Below, piece after piece: positions 23,039 to 35,235 of a stretch of 64,000 nt of DNA. The first letter of the stretch is position 1. The number at the start of each line of letters is the position of its first letter. The translations under genes and the position numbers were made by a program. This stretch comes from Kingdonia uniflora. Lineage: Eukaryota; Streptophyta; Magnoliopsida; Ranunculales; Circaeasteraceae. The notes beneath the pieces were generated by a model, which had not been told where the DNA came from, ran no database searches, and saw nothing but the letters and a program-made list of their open reading frames with translations. The stretch covers positions 434,001 through 498,000 of the forward strand of contig JACGCM010002669.1 in the NCBI GenBank assembly GCA_014058105.1. Reading direction: 5' to 3'.

Positions 23039-24017
23039 AAACCAACCAACTAAGGTAGTGGTAATAGAAAATTTGAATTTCATAAAGTTATAATATTAAA
23101 CTAAAGTTAGGGGAACTTCAATAAATTGTCATGCGTAGTGAGAGGGAAGTAAAATCGCGTAGTAAAGTTAGAATGACCCCATAATGAATGATTGTACTCC
23201 ACTGTGATAATATGTATTAGGGTTGAGCACAGGTCAGCTTTTGACCAGAATTGAAGCCGAACCAGCTAAATTAATTTTTAAAGTAGCCAGTCGGGGATTC
23301 TTTAACTATTGGAAATGTTGTGGAATGAACTCGAATTGTGTTCATGGATGTTCATTGGAGTTTGTGTGATGAACGAGGATCGAATACGGAAGGAAAATAT
23401 CATTCATACGATTTTTTGATGTTTTGTTCGAATGGACTAAGTGTCTGTCAAACAGAAGAAGCAGAACTGGCTTTGTTCGATTAAACTTTCGGGTCTGCTC
23501 GAATACAAAACTATCTGTTTAAATTGAATTTGAGTCCATTCGAATAGAATTCTCAAAACTCTTTTTGTTCGAATTAACTTCATAAACTCAGTTTTAGAAG
23601 GTTGGAGTGAAGATGCTGGCTTGCCTCGTAATTCATACTTTGGGTCCTAATTGATACAATAACCTCCCAGCTATATAAGGGATACTTAATGTGTTTCTTA
23701 GGTTATCTTTGGTGAGCTTAATTCTGGAGGTAACTAGGGTTTGAGAGACTCCATTAAAGCTTCAAGAAAGCTTGAGAGATCGTATTGTAACCTATTGATT
23801 TACAGTGGATTGTTTGCGGGGAGTAGTTTTTTATCCGTAAGGATTTTCCGATTCCCTCCTCGGGGTAAATCTCGTTTTGTTTGTTTTGTTGATCGTTATT
23901 TATTTCTTATTCAGTAATTTCCGCAATTCATTTTTGTCATAGAAGATAGACTAGTAACCTCAATTCTCAATAACTAATATTAGAGTGCTTAATTTAGGGT
24001 TTGTGTGGTGAAGAACG

Positions 24018-24790
24018 ATGGCCAACGAAGAAAAATTGAAGATCGCAAAGTTCAATGGTTTAAATTTTGGAGTATGGAAGATGCAAATAGAATATTATGT
24101 CAATCATAAGGATCTTGACTTACCACTTCGTCGAATTGAGATGAAGCTGACAGATCATAATACTACAAAGTGGGCGTACTTAGATTGTAAGGCGCATAGA
24201 ACCGTTAGGTTGGCGTTATTATATCAAATTCTACATATCATCTTCAAAGTTAGAACAATGATGGAGTGAATGAAGACGTTATCCTCTATGTACTCAGAAG
24301 CGTCTAGGGCAAATAAAGTGTACCTATTATGCCGTTTGTTTACTTTAAAGATGAAAGATAATAGCAGTGTACAAACTCACATTAGTGAGTTCAATACAAT
24401 TAATGCTTAACTTAAATCCGTAAAAGTCACTTTTACCGTGAAGGTACGAGCATGGGCTCATTTGGGGCAAATGCTTGAGAGCTGGGAAGGGTTTATTGCA
24501 GTTGTGAACAATTCATCGGGAAAGAAAGAAATTAAATTTGACACTTTAGTCTCATTGATTATGAGTGAAAAGAATAGGTGTAAATCACATGTACCCTCTT
24601 CGAGTTCAAATGGCAGTACGTTGAACATTGAGGAAAAATGAAGGTTTTATAGAATGGGGCCAAAAAATGGAAGAGGTTGTTCACAATCAAGAGGAAAGTT
24701 CAAGCCGACTGGTGCGTATTGGACCTGTGAAAAGAAGGGTCAATTCAGCCATGATTGTAATTCTTTAAAGATCATGGTGAGCAGAAAGGT
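24018..24790 (+). pseudogene. gag: Copia gag, broken
   Basis: It opens with an ATG at 24018 giving KIAKFNGLNFGVWKMQIEYY, the N-terminal signature of copia gags, followed by KWAYLDCKAHRTVRLAL. A stop at 24267 and frame changes follow. The middle block (24438-24641) has the MLESWEGFIAVVNNS segment. The zinc knuckle at about 24720 reads C-E-K-K-G-Q-F-S-H-D-C, so the second cysteine of CCHC is lost. The family role is RNA packaging. Confidence 0.75.
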
Positions 24791-24793
24791 ACA

Positions 24794-25045
24794 ATGAACC
24801 TTACTGAGGAGGCTAGTTATGATGAGGCTTTACTTCTTTTGTACGACGATGTTAACGAGTCATGGATAGTTGATTCGGGTGCCTCTTTTCATGTTACTGT
24901 AAACAGAGGTTTCATAACAAATATTATTAAAGGTGACTTTGGTACGGTCTTTGTTACAGATAAGAAAGCGTACAATACCACTGGAAAGGGGAATGTCAGG
25001 TTGAAGTTACCTTTGAGGGTGATGTCTATTCTAGAAAACGCATGA
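24794..25045 (+). pseudogene. Copia protease fragment
   Basis: The frame contains WIVDSGASFHVT, the D-S-G active-site box of copia proteases, followed by GNVRLKLPL, as in the family's GxGxVxL segment. It stops at 25043. The next stretch, with LGRNLILVNQLLD-like residues, is in another frame. Confidence 0.75.
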
Positions 25046-25229
25046 CTTGTACCCAAATTGGGGCGTAACCTTATCCTGGTTAACCAATTATTGGATAATA
25101 GTAGATATGCAAGCACCTTTGGTGATAATTTCAGGAAGGTCACAAAGGGAGCTACGGTAGTAGCTCAGACTTAAGGCAAGGAATGTTATATATAACACAA
25201 GGCACAATTTTTGCTATATGTGCAACCAC

Positions 25230-26110
25230 TCCGGGGATTAATACAAGTACTTTGGCACAAACGGCTCGGTCACATGAGTGAGAAAGGGATAAAGATGATG
25301 GTTAGTAAGGGAAAACTAGAGGGTCTTGATGAGGTTAATCTTAAGTTTTATGAGGAGTGTAATCTTGCTAAATAGAATAAGGTTAGTTTCAAAATAACTG
25401 AAAGATCACGAAAACCTGAAAGGCTAAATCTTGTTCATACAGATGTTTGGGGACCAATTAAGGTGTATTATCTTGGTAGTTATCATTATTATGTTAGTTT
25501 CATCGATGATGTTACTCGTAAACTGTAGGTCCACTTTGTGAAGAACAAATCAGATGTGTTTGATAAGTTCAAGAAGTTGAGGGCCCTAGTTGAAATAGAA
25601 ATTGGCTTGAAACTGAAGTGTCTTAGGTTAAATAATGAGGGTAAATACTGTAGTGACGAGTTTGAATATTATTACGCATTAAATAGAATTAGTCGGCATA
25701 AGATTATTCCCAGAACACCATAACAAAATGGTATTGTAAAATGCATGAAGCGAATTATAAACGAGAGGACGAGAAGTATGAAACTCAATGCTGGATTACT
25801 GAAATTTTTATGGGCGGATGTGGCTATTATGGTGGCGTACTTGATAAATAGAGGGCCTTCAACAGCTTTAGACTTTGGATTGCCTGAAGAAACATGGACC
25901 GGTAAAATGGTAAACCTTTCTCATTTGTGAATTTTATGTTATACCTCATATGTGTTTGACAATTCAGATACAATGACCAAGTTGAATATAAAGTCAACGA
26001 AGTGTATATTCATTGGATATAGTAGTGGTGAGTTTGGGTGTCAAGCTTTGGGATAATTTTGTTCATGAAAAATTTCAAAGACGTGTTCAGCCCAAATATA
26101 TAATTCGAAA
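25230..26110 (+). pseudogene. Copia integrase, catalytic triad lost
   Basis: The core begins at about 25430 with LVHTDVWGPIKV (first Asp kept) and FIDDVT. The second catalytic position, normally LRSDNGGEY, reads LRLNNEGKY. The third, normally in NGVVERMNR, reads NGIVKCMKR. Two of the three acidic residues are gone and there are stops at about 25530 and 25720. LLKFLWADVAIMVAYLINRGPS follows, and the C-terminal FIGYSS box lies at about 26010. This is clearly a dead copia integrase. Confidence 0.8.
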
Positions 26111-26120
26111 GAACGTTATG

Positions 26121-26658
26121 CATGTAATATGTATGGTAACGTCAATAGGCCAGTAAAAATTCATATGTGTTTTAACTTTTAGACTTCAGCCTACTAAGCT
26201 AATAAGGACGATAAGCTTTATAAGCAAAGGTTCTCAGATCGTAAATTGTATCATGAATCGTAGAAAAGGGAAAAAAATTGAACCGAATTGTAAATTGTAA
26301 AATTTTCTTCGATTTTCTTAAAATATCACAATATGTATAAAAATCCATGAAACAAATAAATTAACCAAATTCTCATAAATCAATTTTTCTAGAGCTTGTA
26401 CTTAAACCCTTTGTCGTATCTTTAAGATTATTTATGATATGGCAAAGCACTTCTGTGATTTATTCTTAATACTATTCAAAATTGGAATACACAATCTTTA
26501 AAATTCCCATGGGTATGTAAATAGATTAAAATATGGATATTTGTCTTTTCCAATTCAACTATTAAAGGTATTTAGGGACTAATTTCTGCCATTTATTATG
26601 GAGTATTTCAATGAGCACCAACAGCTAAGCATGAAAAGTTTCAAAATATAAGTCTTAG
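26121..26658. other. Intergenic AT-rich sequence
   Basis: There is no recognisable gene or repeat end between the copia remnant and the MITE. Confidence 0.4.
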
Positions 26659-26998
26659 AGCATCTCCTAAAGTACCTCACTCATTTGGTTTTTGAGGTGC
26701 CACATAGGATTTTTGTCATCCAACCGTACCTCACTCACTCGGTTTTCATCCTCAAAAAGCAAGGTTGAGCCATGCTTTCCAATATTGATCATTGCCTTTT
26801 GAGGTTGAAAAACAACCAACCAAAAAGCGACACGTGGACAAATTCACCGAACTTTAATTTATTTGGGTCTATATCCTCTTTAAAGCATTTACTTTTTGAA
26901 AAACCAAGTGAGGTACTATTGGATGAAATTGGACCTCACTCACTTAGTTTTTGCTTCTTTTTTTCTACTAAATGAGTGAGGTACTTTAGGAGATATTC
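26659..26998. mobile_element. MITE, about 340 bp, with about 30-bp inverted termini
   Basis: The left end gagcatctcctaaagtacct is mirrored at the right by aggtactttaggagatattc, and the match continues into the cactcattt part. The interior holds further copies of the aaccaa/gagtgaggta words in both orientations. GAGCATCTCC-type termini occur in plant TIR elements, often PIF/Harbinger-derived, but no clear target duplication is seen, so the superfamily is left open. Confidence 0.7.
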
Positions 26999-27003
26999 AC
27001 AGC

Positions 27004-28177
27004 TCTACATGTTTCTTTTTATGAGAAGAAATTCACAGCTAAACTAGTTCATTTCATTTATGATTTGCTTGCAGATATTCCAGAATTAGTTACAGTGGAG
27101 GATAATATTGTTCTCACAAGTACTCCAACATATTAATAAATAAAAGGGCTGATTTTTTCTATGAATCCAGAAAGTGCTCCAGGTCCTGATGGTTTCAGTA
27201 GGTTATTTTATCAGAAGTTTTGGGAGGTAATTGAAGCAGATGTGCTGAGAACTGCCAAGTACTTCTTTGTAGACAACACCTTGCCTGAAGGTTTAACTGT
27301 ACCTTTATCACCTTGATACCTAAAGAGAAGTCTGCATCTAAGCTCGAACAATATAGGCCTTTGTTTAAGTAACAGGGAGCTTTTGTCCCTTGCAAACATA
27401 TACAAGCTAACATTGGGCTTGCCTCAAAGATGGCCAATGAAATGTTAACCCAAAGAAGGGGTGATAACATGGGATTGAAAATTGATATCTCCCAAGCTTT
27501 TAATAATTTGAGCTGGGAGTATCCAATGCAGGTTTTAAAGAAATTTAGATTTAATACAGGTGTTCTTGGATACATACTATTCTCTCAAGTGCAAGAATTT
27601 ATATATTTATTAATAGGGTCCCTGTGGCTATTTCTCTACATCCAGGGGGTTCAGATAGGGAGATACATTATCTACCCTCCTATTTGCCATTACAGAGGAT
27701 CTTCTTAGTAGGGGGTTAAAGAAACTTAGAGATCACAAGATTCTCCAACCCATGCTGACTTATAAAGGAGTAGCAAACCCCTCACACCTTCTATTTGCTG
27801 ATGATATTTTCATCTTTACAAATGGAGATATAAGAGGTATAAGAAATATATTTGAGTTTTTAATCCAATATTAGCAAGCAATAGGCCAAACTATAAACAA
27901 AGACAAAAGAAAGCTTTTCTTTGGGGTTATGTATAAAGACATGAGAAAAATAATAACTGAAATGTTTGGGTTTCAAGAGGGGTGATTTCCAGATAGCTAT
28001 TTGGGTGTTCTATTGGTACAGGGAAGAGTGAAAGTTGTTTATTTTAGACCTCTAGTGGACAAAGTTTGAAAAAGGTCCTTAGGATGGGTTGGAAGACTTA
28101 TTTTATACCAAGGTGGACTTGTTCTTGTAAAATCTATTCTTAGTAGTTTACCAATCTATAATATGTCAATATATAGG
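27004..28177 (+). pseudogene. L1-type LINE reverse transcriptase fragment
   Basis: Plus-strand blocks in several frames give L1 RT landmarks in order: DIPELVTVEDNIVL, SMNPESAPGPDGFS at about 27160-27205, FYQKFWEVIEADV, IPKEKSASKLEQYRP, LKIDISQAFNNLSWEY at about 27480 and LLFADDIFIFTNG with the FADD active site at about 27790. YLGVLLVQGR and LVKSILSSLPIYNMS follow, near the end. Stops and frame changes are frequent. The LINE sequence ends abruptly near 28177. No endonuclease or 3' poly-A end is seen. Confidence 0.85.
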
Positions 28178-31100
28178 TGGTCTAAACCACTTAGATATCA
28201 ACCATTCAAACTAAGGATAAAACCACAAAGTTTTTTTTTTCAACAATCCCCCACATTTGAATGGTAACAGATAAACTCAGACAAAAAAAATAAAAAATAG
28301 GGAATGATCCTGCATCGAGAGAGGTGTCTTATGGACTTAAACCTTCCCTAATGAAAAATATCATATTTACACTGATTAGTGAACATATGTCTTGACCTGT
28401 CAACTTTAGTGTAAACCAAGACAATAGTCTTCATACAATACCTTTCTAAATGCAATCGGCTCTCACAGTTGTGTTCAATTCGGCCCTGAAAAAATTCTAG
28501 ATTCATGAGTGCTATTAGAGAATTTTTCCCTATCAAATTATCATAGAAGTGGCCCCACCTCACGATCACATAGGTGATTGCCTATTAAGAGTACTCTGTT
28601 ATACCCACTTGTAAATACAAGTCATAGGAATCATTAAAAGCTTAAATAAATAGCCTACCCAGAAAATCGTTATAGGTTGTACTATTTATATCATGAAATG
28701 AGTAGGAGACTAGATCTCCTCAGTGCTTATGGTGAGTAACTCACAACCAGTTTTCCTATTGAACATAGATCATGGGATTACTAATCAACTATGATAGATT
28801 TCTGCTGAGGTTACTCATAATTAAAGGCTTTAATCTCATTCCCCTCGATGTACAGTATACTTACACTCTAACAACTCTTGTTGTAAACGAATTCGTTAAA
28901 TTATCTTTAGACTTCGCAAAGTCAATATAACTAAATTTGCAAGTAGCCGTTCATAGAACTATATCGATGACAATAATGTCGTGACTTCCCAAAAGAAATC
29001 TCCTTAATAAACTTTATAACCACTTAAATAATTTGCCGGCCGGGATTTATCTATCATAATGAACTCAATTCTATTATAAATTTGGTTATATAAGTTTGTT
29101 TTAAGAAATTCTAAAATACGGTTGCACTATCAAGTGTGAAATCATAACCCAATGGTAGATTTTAACTTTCAGGCTCTGAAATCCAAATATTATCATATAC
29201 TTTCAAATAGAATGCGATATCAAGTATAGTGTGAAACATTGTATAGGGTGTACTTCCAGTACCTGCATACCCTGACTAACGGTTCTTTGTTAAATTATGC
29301 ATAGTACCCCCACATTTTCAATAATTTAGAGAAAAACACTCTGCCTTTCCTAAACTATGCTATAAACAAAGCTTTCCCCCTACAATTCCGTGATAAATTA
29401 GCATGGCATTTACCATATTTTACAATCTCGTAATTATTTGTATCTTAGCAACATGATCTCATGAGTTGTATGGGGCGTTTTAACATATATAGCTTAAAGT
29501 TCTTCAATAGACTGGGGATCATATTCACCAATTCTATTCGCATGTATAACTTCTCATAAAATGCATGATGTATAGTTAACACATGATTTTGTGGTCCACA
29601 TGTCCATCCACCAATCCTTGAAAAGTTAACCCAGTTACTCTAATCATGGAACAACATGAACAGAATGGATTTACATCATTAACAAACACATTGCCAAAGA
29701 TATCTCAGTTATATGACGAACCACATAATCTCACTTCAGATAAAGTAAGTTTAGAACTTGAGGTCTCATAACTCTAATCATGCCCTCAGCCCACTATTGT
29801 GGGCCAAAAATGTAATCAAAGTGATATGTAACACAAGTATTCATTTGAGTCCCCATGGCTAAAAGTATGGTACACTGCAACCATATCAAACAACCATAAT
29901 TCACTTTGGTGTGCACACCCTATCCTGAGATAAGTTCACCATACAAATATTCAATCTGGCAATAATGATTGATGATGAGATAATATATATAATTGGATCA
30001 CTACCTCTAATTTCATTCAAAAGGTTCTCCATTAGAACCTTATGTCGTTTTCTTGGTTCTCCTTAAACCAAGCATCTCTCTAGTGATATGCTTGTCCGTA
30101 TCAGGAACAACATAGATTCGAAAATAAAACCTTACGGCCTTCTCTTGGTTCCATCATATTGTGCACAACTAGTAAGTAAACTTAAGACTTCACCCTTGTC
30201 TCACAAAAGGCGTTATGGAGCAACACGATGATTAATGGAGATTCATTGTCGCACAAAATTTTCTACAATGCAAGGAAACACAAGCTTAAGAAAAATAAAT
30301 AAATTACTATTCGTTAAGGCCCATTATGCCAAAGATATTGCCTCAGTAGCACACGTTGAAAATGATACCTCTACATCATAGATAATGCTTCCACATATAA
30401 GAATATCGCCTACACGACTACAATTTTTAACATTTCAAATGATTGCACATAAGAAGGAATCAACCGTTTTCCATACTTAGTGCCTTAATCAGATACACCA
30501 TTTCTCACTATAGAGAAGATACATGTATTGCTACTGGAATGTTATAGGTTCCCCCTCATGAACCTCAACGTAGAGATTCCCAAACAAGCCAACACAATAA
30601 TCAATAGTTAAGAAACTACAACATATCCAATGTCTTTAATTTCTCACCCCCATAAATGTCTCAGAGCCGAGATAAAAAAAGTCATCATACATGGTGACTA
30701 GGTTTCAAAATCATGGGTACTACACATGACAAAGATTCTTCTATAGTCAGCAACACATTTAGATTTGGTAGAAACCTGAAAATTCAAGAAACAACACCCT
30801 CAAAGATGTCGTCAATGACTTGACATTCACTTTCTGTTAGCAATTCTTGAAAAATTAGACTACCGACCAACTCTTGTTGGTGAACACCAAACCTTTTAAG
30901 TTTTCACCAATGTCCTAACTCGTATAAAATAAGTACGAGATACCGTCATGTTCATCTCATACTAGACAATCATGGAGGAAAACTCTTCCTCCCATGTCCT
31001 TGAATTGAATATGTTTTGCACCATTCCCCTTTTCAATCTGGGCTTCTCTCTACAGATGAACTCTTCAATGGAGAGGAATGAAACTTTAGAAACACCCCTG

Positions 31101-31262
31101 GGTCCCCACTGATTGACTTGGAGAAGCCCCAATTTGCCGACAACTAGAGAAGCGTATATCATCTTAGATATAATGACAGTTATCTTCGTCTATAGATTGA
31201 CCGATGCACGAATTGAGTATTGTTCAACAATGCCATTTTAACAATAAAGAAATACTAGAAAT
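28178..31262 (-). other. Unclassified non-coding repeat, possible LARD-like LTR element
   Basis: This 3-kb block interrupts the LINE and has no supported ORF on either strand. On the minus strand the junction region reads aaatgtgggggattgttg (28236-28253). This resembles a polypurine tract followed by a TGTTG LTR start, as in copia elements. If so, only about 65 bp of LTR remains. No PBS or second LTR was found. I do not recognise it. Confidence 0.3.
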
Positions 31263-31589
31263 CCGGACTTCATAACATAACAACATCCCCCAATAAGTTG
31301 TTCCTTAGATTTGAATTTCATGTACATTCAACAATTTTATCCTTTCAGAAATTATCGGAGTTTTCCCATGCTCAAAGTCAGGCAGCAAAGAAAATTTACT
31401 TTCACCCCCTTTCCTATCAGAACACCCCCTATATAATCTTCTGCCATACTCCATTACATTCCCCATACACCAATTATACTACTTTTACATTTACAATGCT
31501 CCTTAAACAAATCTTAGCCTATGGGATAGCGATAGAGATTTCCAAGGAAGTTTTGAAACTCGAGATGTTCCTCCCCTTCCCTCTCCTCT

Positions 31590-32200
31590 GAGTTAATCTC
31601 CCCCTCAGCATCTCGAGCGACCTCATTCGACCTATTCTTAATAAGCTCTCCCCCCCCCCACACACACACGCATATTTGGCAATCTTGCGCCCTACATTTT
31701 CGTCCTCAATCTAACGACCCGAGGTGGAGGGCTCCATCTCGAATGATAAGCTCGAAAAAGAAGGGCGCTTACTTATAACTTTTTCTACACAAATCTGCAC
31801 CTACATAAAGGTCTAGGTATTTTAATCAATTTATATATTTTTGTTTAACTATTATTTTCATCCCTCTATAGTACTTATCACTTAAAAAAGGAAAACATAT
31901 TTCAAAAAACCAATTTTTCCTCAAATCATACAGAAGCAAAATTTCCTCATATAGCAAACATTTCAAAATTCAAATAAACAAAACTAGAGGGAATAGTCCA
32001 TAGATACAAAAATGAAGAAATCATCACAACCATACACAGACAATCATATCAAACACAAATATGACATTCACAAAAAATACTAACCTTCAATGTCATAAAA
32101 AGAATCAGGCACCGTGAATGCTTCCTCCTTCACAACAGAACTCAGTAACAATAAAAAAAAATTCAACCTCAACAATGGCAACTTCATCTTCCCTCCAAAA
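31590..32200 (-). pseudogene. Antisense gene exons in Tat element B
   Basis: On the minus strand an exon ending DSFYDIEG at a GT donor (32085 to about 32190; upstream residues LSSVVKEEAF) matches the SDFYSDVEG exon of element A, with the splice site at the same codon. A second block at about 31600-31760 has EMEPSTSGR followed by a stop, matching EMEASTSGR of A. The rest of the gene, including the coiled-coil part, is missing because the element is cut near 31263. Confidence 0.6.
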
Positions 32201-32314
32201 ATGATGCCTACTCTCTGAGGTTTTTTCTCCAAAATCTCTGCAATCAATTTTTTTTTTCTCTCTAGATTTTTGCCTCTCTGTATCTATAAATGTAAGAATA
32301 AGAAAGAAAGGGAC

Positions 32315-32322
32315 TATTTATA
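32315..32322 (-). promoter_or_regulatory. Candidate TATA box of the antisense gene, element B
   Basis: The minus strand reads attataaatagtccc. It corresponds in place and context to the TATA box at 20118-20126 in element A. Confidence 0.5.
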
Positions 32323-32760
32323 ATATTTCTTTCTAACCGCTGGCAATTTTTGAGACTCACGCAAGCCGCCCTCAGTTTTACAACTGAGGCGTCTCTTCTA
32401 CTATTCCTATCAGACGACTTATATATTTTGGGTATAAACGCATTTTCATTATTAACCTAAACCCTATAATTAAATGCATATATATCTCTCTCTCTCCTAC
32501 CTACCCCCCTTTCACACCTTCCCACATCCATGATAACAAAATCCCCTCATACAAAATTGACCTATACCTCCAAAAAAAAAATCGCATACTCTTAATTTCA
32601 TATTCTCCTACTTAGTTATAACAACTTCACCGTCATTCCTGATGCTCCAACATTCGAAATTCAAATAAATCCTAAATAAAACGAGGAACATAATCATAAC
32701 AAAAATGTTATTCACTTATATACAGTTGCATTCTTTCGACCTAAACACATGATCGACATC

Positions 32761-33115
32761 TCAAAGATAGTTACATCTAAAACAACGAAGGTGCCCTGTA
32801 GCGCCATATTTAATATGTTCCCCACCAACAATCCTCTCATCTTTAACAACTATCTCATTCATTATAATTTCTTTTATAGCAGTTCTTCGAGATTTAGTCT
32901 CGACGATCATTTCACGGAATACCTCACACCAAAAATGACGATCAACCTCATTCTCCCTCGTCCTTGCATTCAACTCATCCACCTGCAATATATAAACATA
33001 CAAATAGGCATCATAATCGAGCTGCCCAAATAACCTTTCATGAACTTTAGCTACCTTTATAGCTAACCGTATGTCAAATTCTCTGAGAGTGATTCCTCAC
33101 CATTTTTACTAATTT
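32761..33115 (-). pseudogene. MVR-type antisense ORF in Tat element B
   Basis: The minus-strand frame starts MVRNHSQRI near 33090, has a stop, and continues in a shifted frame as AIKVAKVHERLFGQLDYD and VDELNARTRENEVDRHFW. It ends KYGATGHLRCFRCNYL. It matches the element A ORF at 20561-20941 at both ends. The C-x-x-C-N-Y terminus and the preceding G-G-x-x-x-K-x-G motif are shared. No known domain is recognised. Confidence 0.6.
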
Positions 33116-33670
33116 TACATCTTCATCAGCCCCTTATTTATAAGCACAAAGTACAATATCATCCAATCCCATCTTGTACGCCTCTCAGATACTACCTGAT
33201 AAACATCACAGTTGTCATAGTTATCCACCCTAACAAACAGATACTTATCTCTCCACCTCAGATCGAACAATACATACTACTTAGTCAAATTTTTGTCACA
33301 TTTATTTTCAAACTATACTGTTATTAAATTACTTTGAGTAGTGCATGCTTATTTTTATCATACATAATTACTTAATTTGATACTCAGATCTGCAACATTC
33401 AGTACATACACAGTTCAAATGATCTGTCATTTTTCAGTTCGACAAATATTTCATATTTCGATCTAACCATGTTATATTCTACTGTTCGATATAATCATTT
33501 TCATATACTAATCCAGAGTTGAAGAGATTTAATATCATAACAACCATTTTCATTAGCTCGAAATTGTACACTACATAATACTTTACAAGAAACAACAAGT
33601 TATAGATATTTCTTCCAGATTGTTTTACAAAATACAATCTTTATCAGGTATCGACAAGATTTTTGAGTAC

Positions 33671-33870
33671 GAGCACCAACAACTTTATCCACCTCTAGAA
33701 CCACCAATTCTGCATGAAAATGAAGATAGTTATAACAGAGATCTCCTGCCACCTCTGAAACCACCACCTCCACAAGTAAACGAAGATGGTTGTAATAGAA
33801 ACATACTTCTACCACCGCCTCCTCCTAGAGAACCTAATCACTCATGGGATAGCGGCGAGAATTCCTGGCA
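33671..33870 (+). repeat. Proline-rich 60-bp imperfect tandem repeat
   Basis: About 2.5 copies of a unit starting ccacctctagaaccaccaat and ending with an a-rich gatagttataacagagat-like half lie head to tail. On the plus strand the units read PPLEPPILHENED, PPLKPPPPQVNED and PPPPPREP. The frame is open for 87 codons, but there is no other evidence of a gene. It sits in the 3' untranslated region of Tat element B. Confidence 0.6.
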
Positions 33871-34497
33871 CAGACTCAAGTAGCCACATCCTTCCCAGTT
33901 ATGGCATCCTCTGTAAGCAGACGAAGACACACCCTGCGTTGCTCCCCCTCTACCACCAGATAATGAAATTGTGTCATCTAGTAATAGTCATTATCTGCCT
34001 CCACTACCTACTCGTATGTCATACTATGAAAGGTAAAATGCACTAGAATGGGAGTAGGGAGATCTAAGGACTACGTCCCAAAGTAGCAAAACTGAAGTTC
34101 CTATACTTTGGAAAGAACCCTAGATTCATACACTTGATATATGGTTCTCACCATTATAACTACAAAGAAGCTATATATGATTTTCACAGAAAGAAACTTG
34201 TAGAAGAATAGCCGGCAATACAACAATATTTATAAAGGGACGTACATTCAATGCAGGGAAGATTTCCAAAGCAGTCATCATTCAAAGAATACTTATGGGA
34301 AACCCAACAACCAATTAAACACAGTCACAGTCCTAGCAACATTACAATTCCCAAAATTTCATTATATTTTTAAGGCAAAATTTTACGTACCAAATCCACC
34401 ATTGCCAATATCAGACAGCCTCTTTGTATTCCAATATTGGGCTCGATTAAACCTTCTCAACTCAAGACACACGTGCCTTCAGTTAAGAGGGGGAAAT

Positions 34498-35004
34498 TAC
34501 AGGAACTTATCCCTCGAACTAAGATATCATCAAGCTAATATCATGCCAGAATCATGCAATATGCACATGACATACGCTATCAATAATGACACCTGGACTA
34601 CGAACTGTAGAAGAACGTGGCTTGAGCACTCTGAGTAAAATAGAACAAGTCAAGGGTACCTATATCCCACAAACTGGCAGTTATAGAGATAACCTCCACT
34701 CTTCCCCCAATTTAGGAGAATGTGCTGATACATGTAAACAAACTTAGAGTATGGTCTATAAAAGGAATAGAGCACAAAAGAACAGAGATTAACAAAATTT
34801 TATCTAGCTTAAGAGATCATAACTTGCAATCAAAATATCAATCTCAAGCAATAAAGTCACAGTTACTAAATCCTCAAATTTAGGTCATGGTTTTTACCTA
34901 TTCCAAGGTTTCTACGCTAAATCATATGTACATTTTTTATACTAATTGTGTCTCAGGTACATTTGGTGTAAGAGTCATTCAAGCTACGAAATTAGGACCT
35001 TACA
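34498..35004 (+). repeat. 3' LTR of Tat element B
   Basis: It begins tacaggaacttatccctcg, parallel to TGTAGGGACCTATCCCTCG of element A. It has a TATA box (tctataaaagg) near 34752 and ends gaaattaggaccttaca, parallel to the element A LTR end. It is about 507 bp. The partner 5' LTR is not in the window. Confidence 0.75.
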
Positions 35005-35235
35005 TAAATATTGTTTCAATGCTTCCAAAATGCAAAAGAAAGCTCTTGTGACAACATCACTTTCCACATCTTCTGACATTGATTTGAAATATTTATAGTG
35101 CAGAAACTAGTGGAGGCAACCAAAGTTGATCCTTAGGATATTGTCAACATTTCTTACTTGATATGATGATAATGTACCACCTAGTAATAATTGAATCATG
35201 TATCTTTTTATTGGGTTTGCCATTTTTTTCTCTTT

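Larger units (their letters stand above)
23309..26120 (+). mobile_element. Truncated Ty1/copia retrotransposon
   Basis: A probable 5' LTR (about 23309-23969, TATA box ctatataaggg near 23672) is followed by a decayed PBS (taatattagagtgc at 23975-23988, compare TGGTATCAGAGC), then gag, protease and integrase in copia order. RT and RNase H are absent: sequence related to the integrase C-terminus ends near 26120. No second LTR is seen. The left LTR border is uncertain. All coding blocks carry stops. Confidence 0.75.
31263..35004 (+). mobile_element. Tat-lineage element B, 3' half only
   Basis: This block lacks gag-pol but matches the 3' region of Tat element A feature by feature: the antisense exons, the antisense TATA box, the MVR-type antisense ORF, a polypurine tract (aagaggggg at 34485-34493) and an LTR (34498-35004). 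The order and orientation are the same. The left border near 31263 is placed where similarity to A begins and is approximate. Divergence from A is high, so it is a different subfamily. Confidence 0.7.

Noticed and set aside
27195..27575. Minus-strand ORFs within the LINE region
   Set aside because: The plus strand carries clear L1 RT motifs over the same interval.
30962..31162. Minus-strand ORF of 66 codons in the unclassified repeat
   Set aside because: It has no recognised motif, and the rest of the block is full of stops on the same strand.
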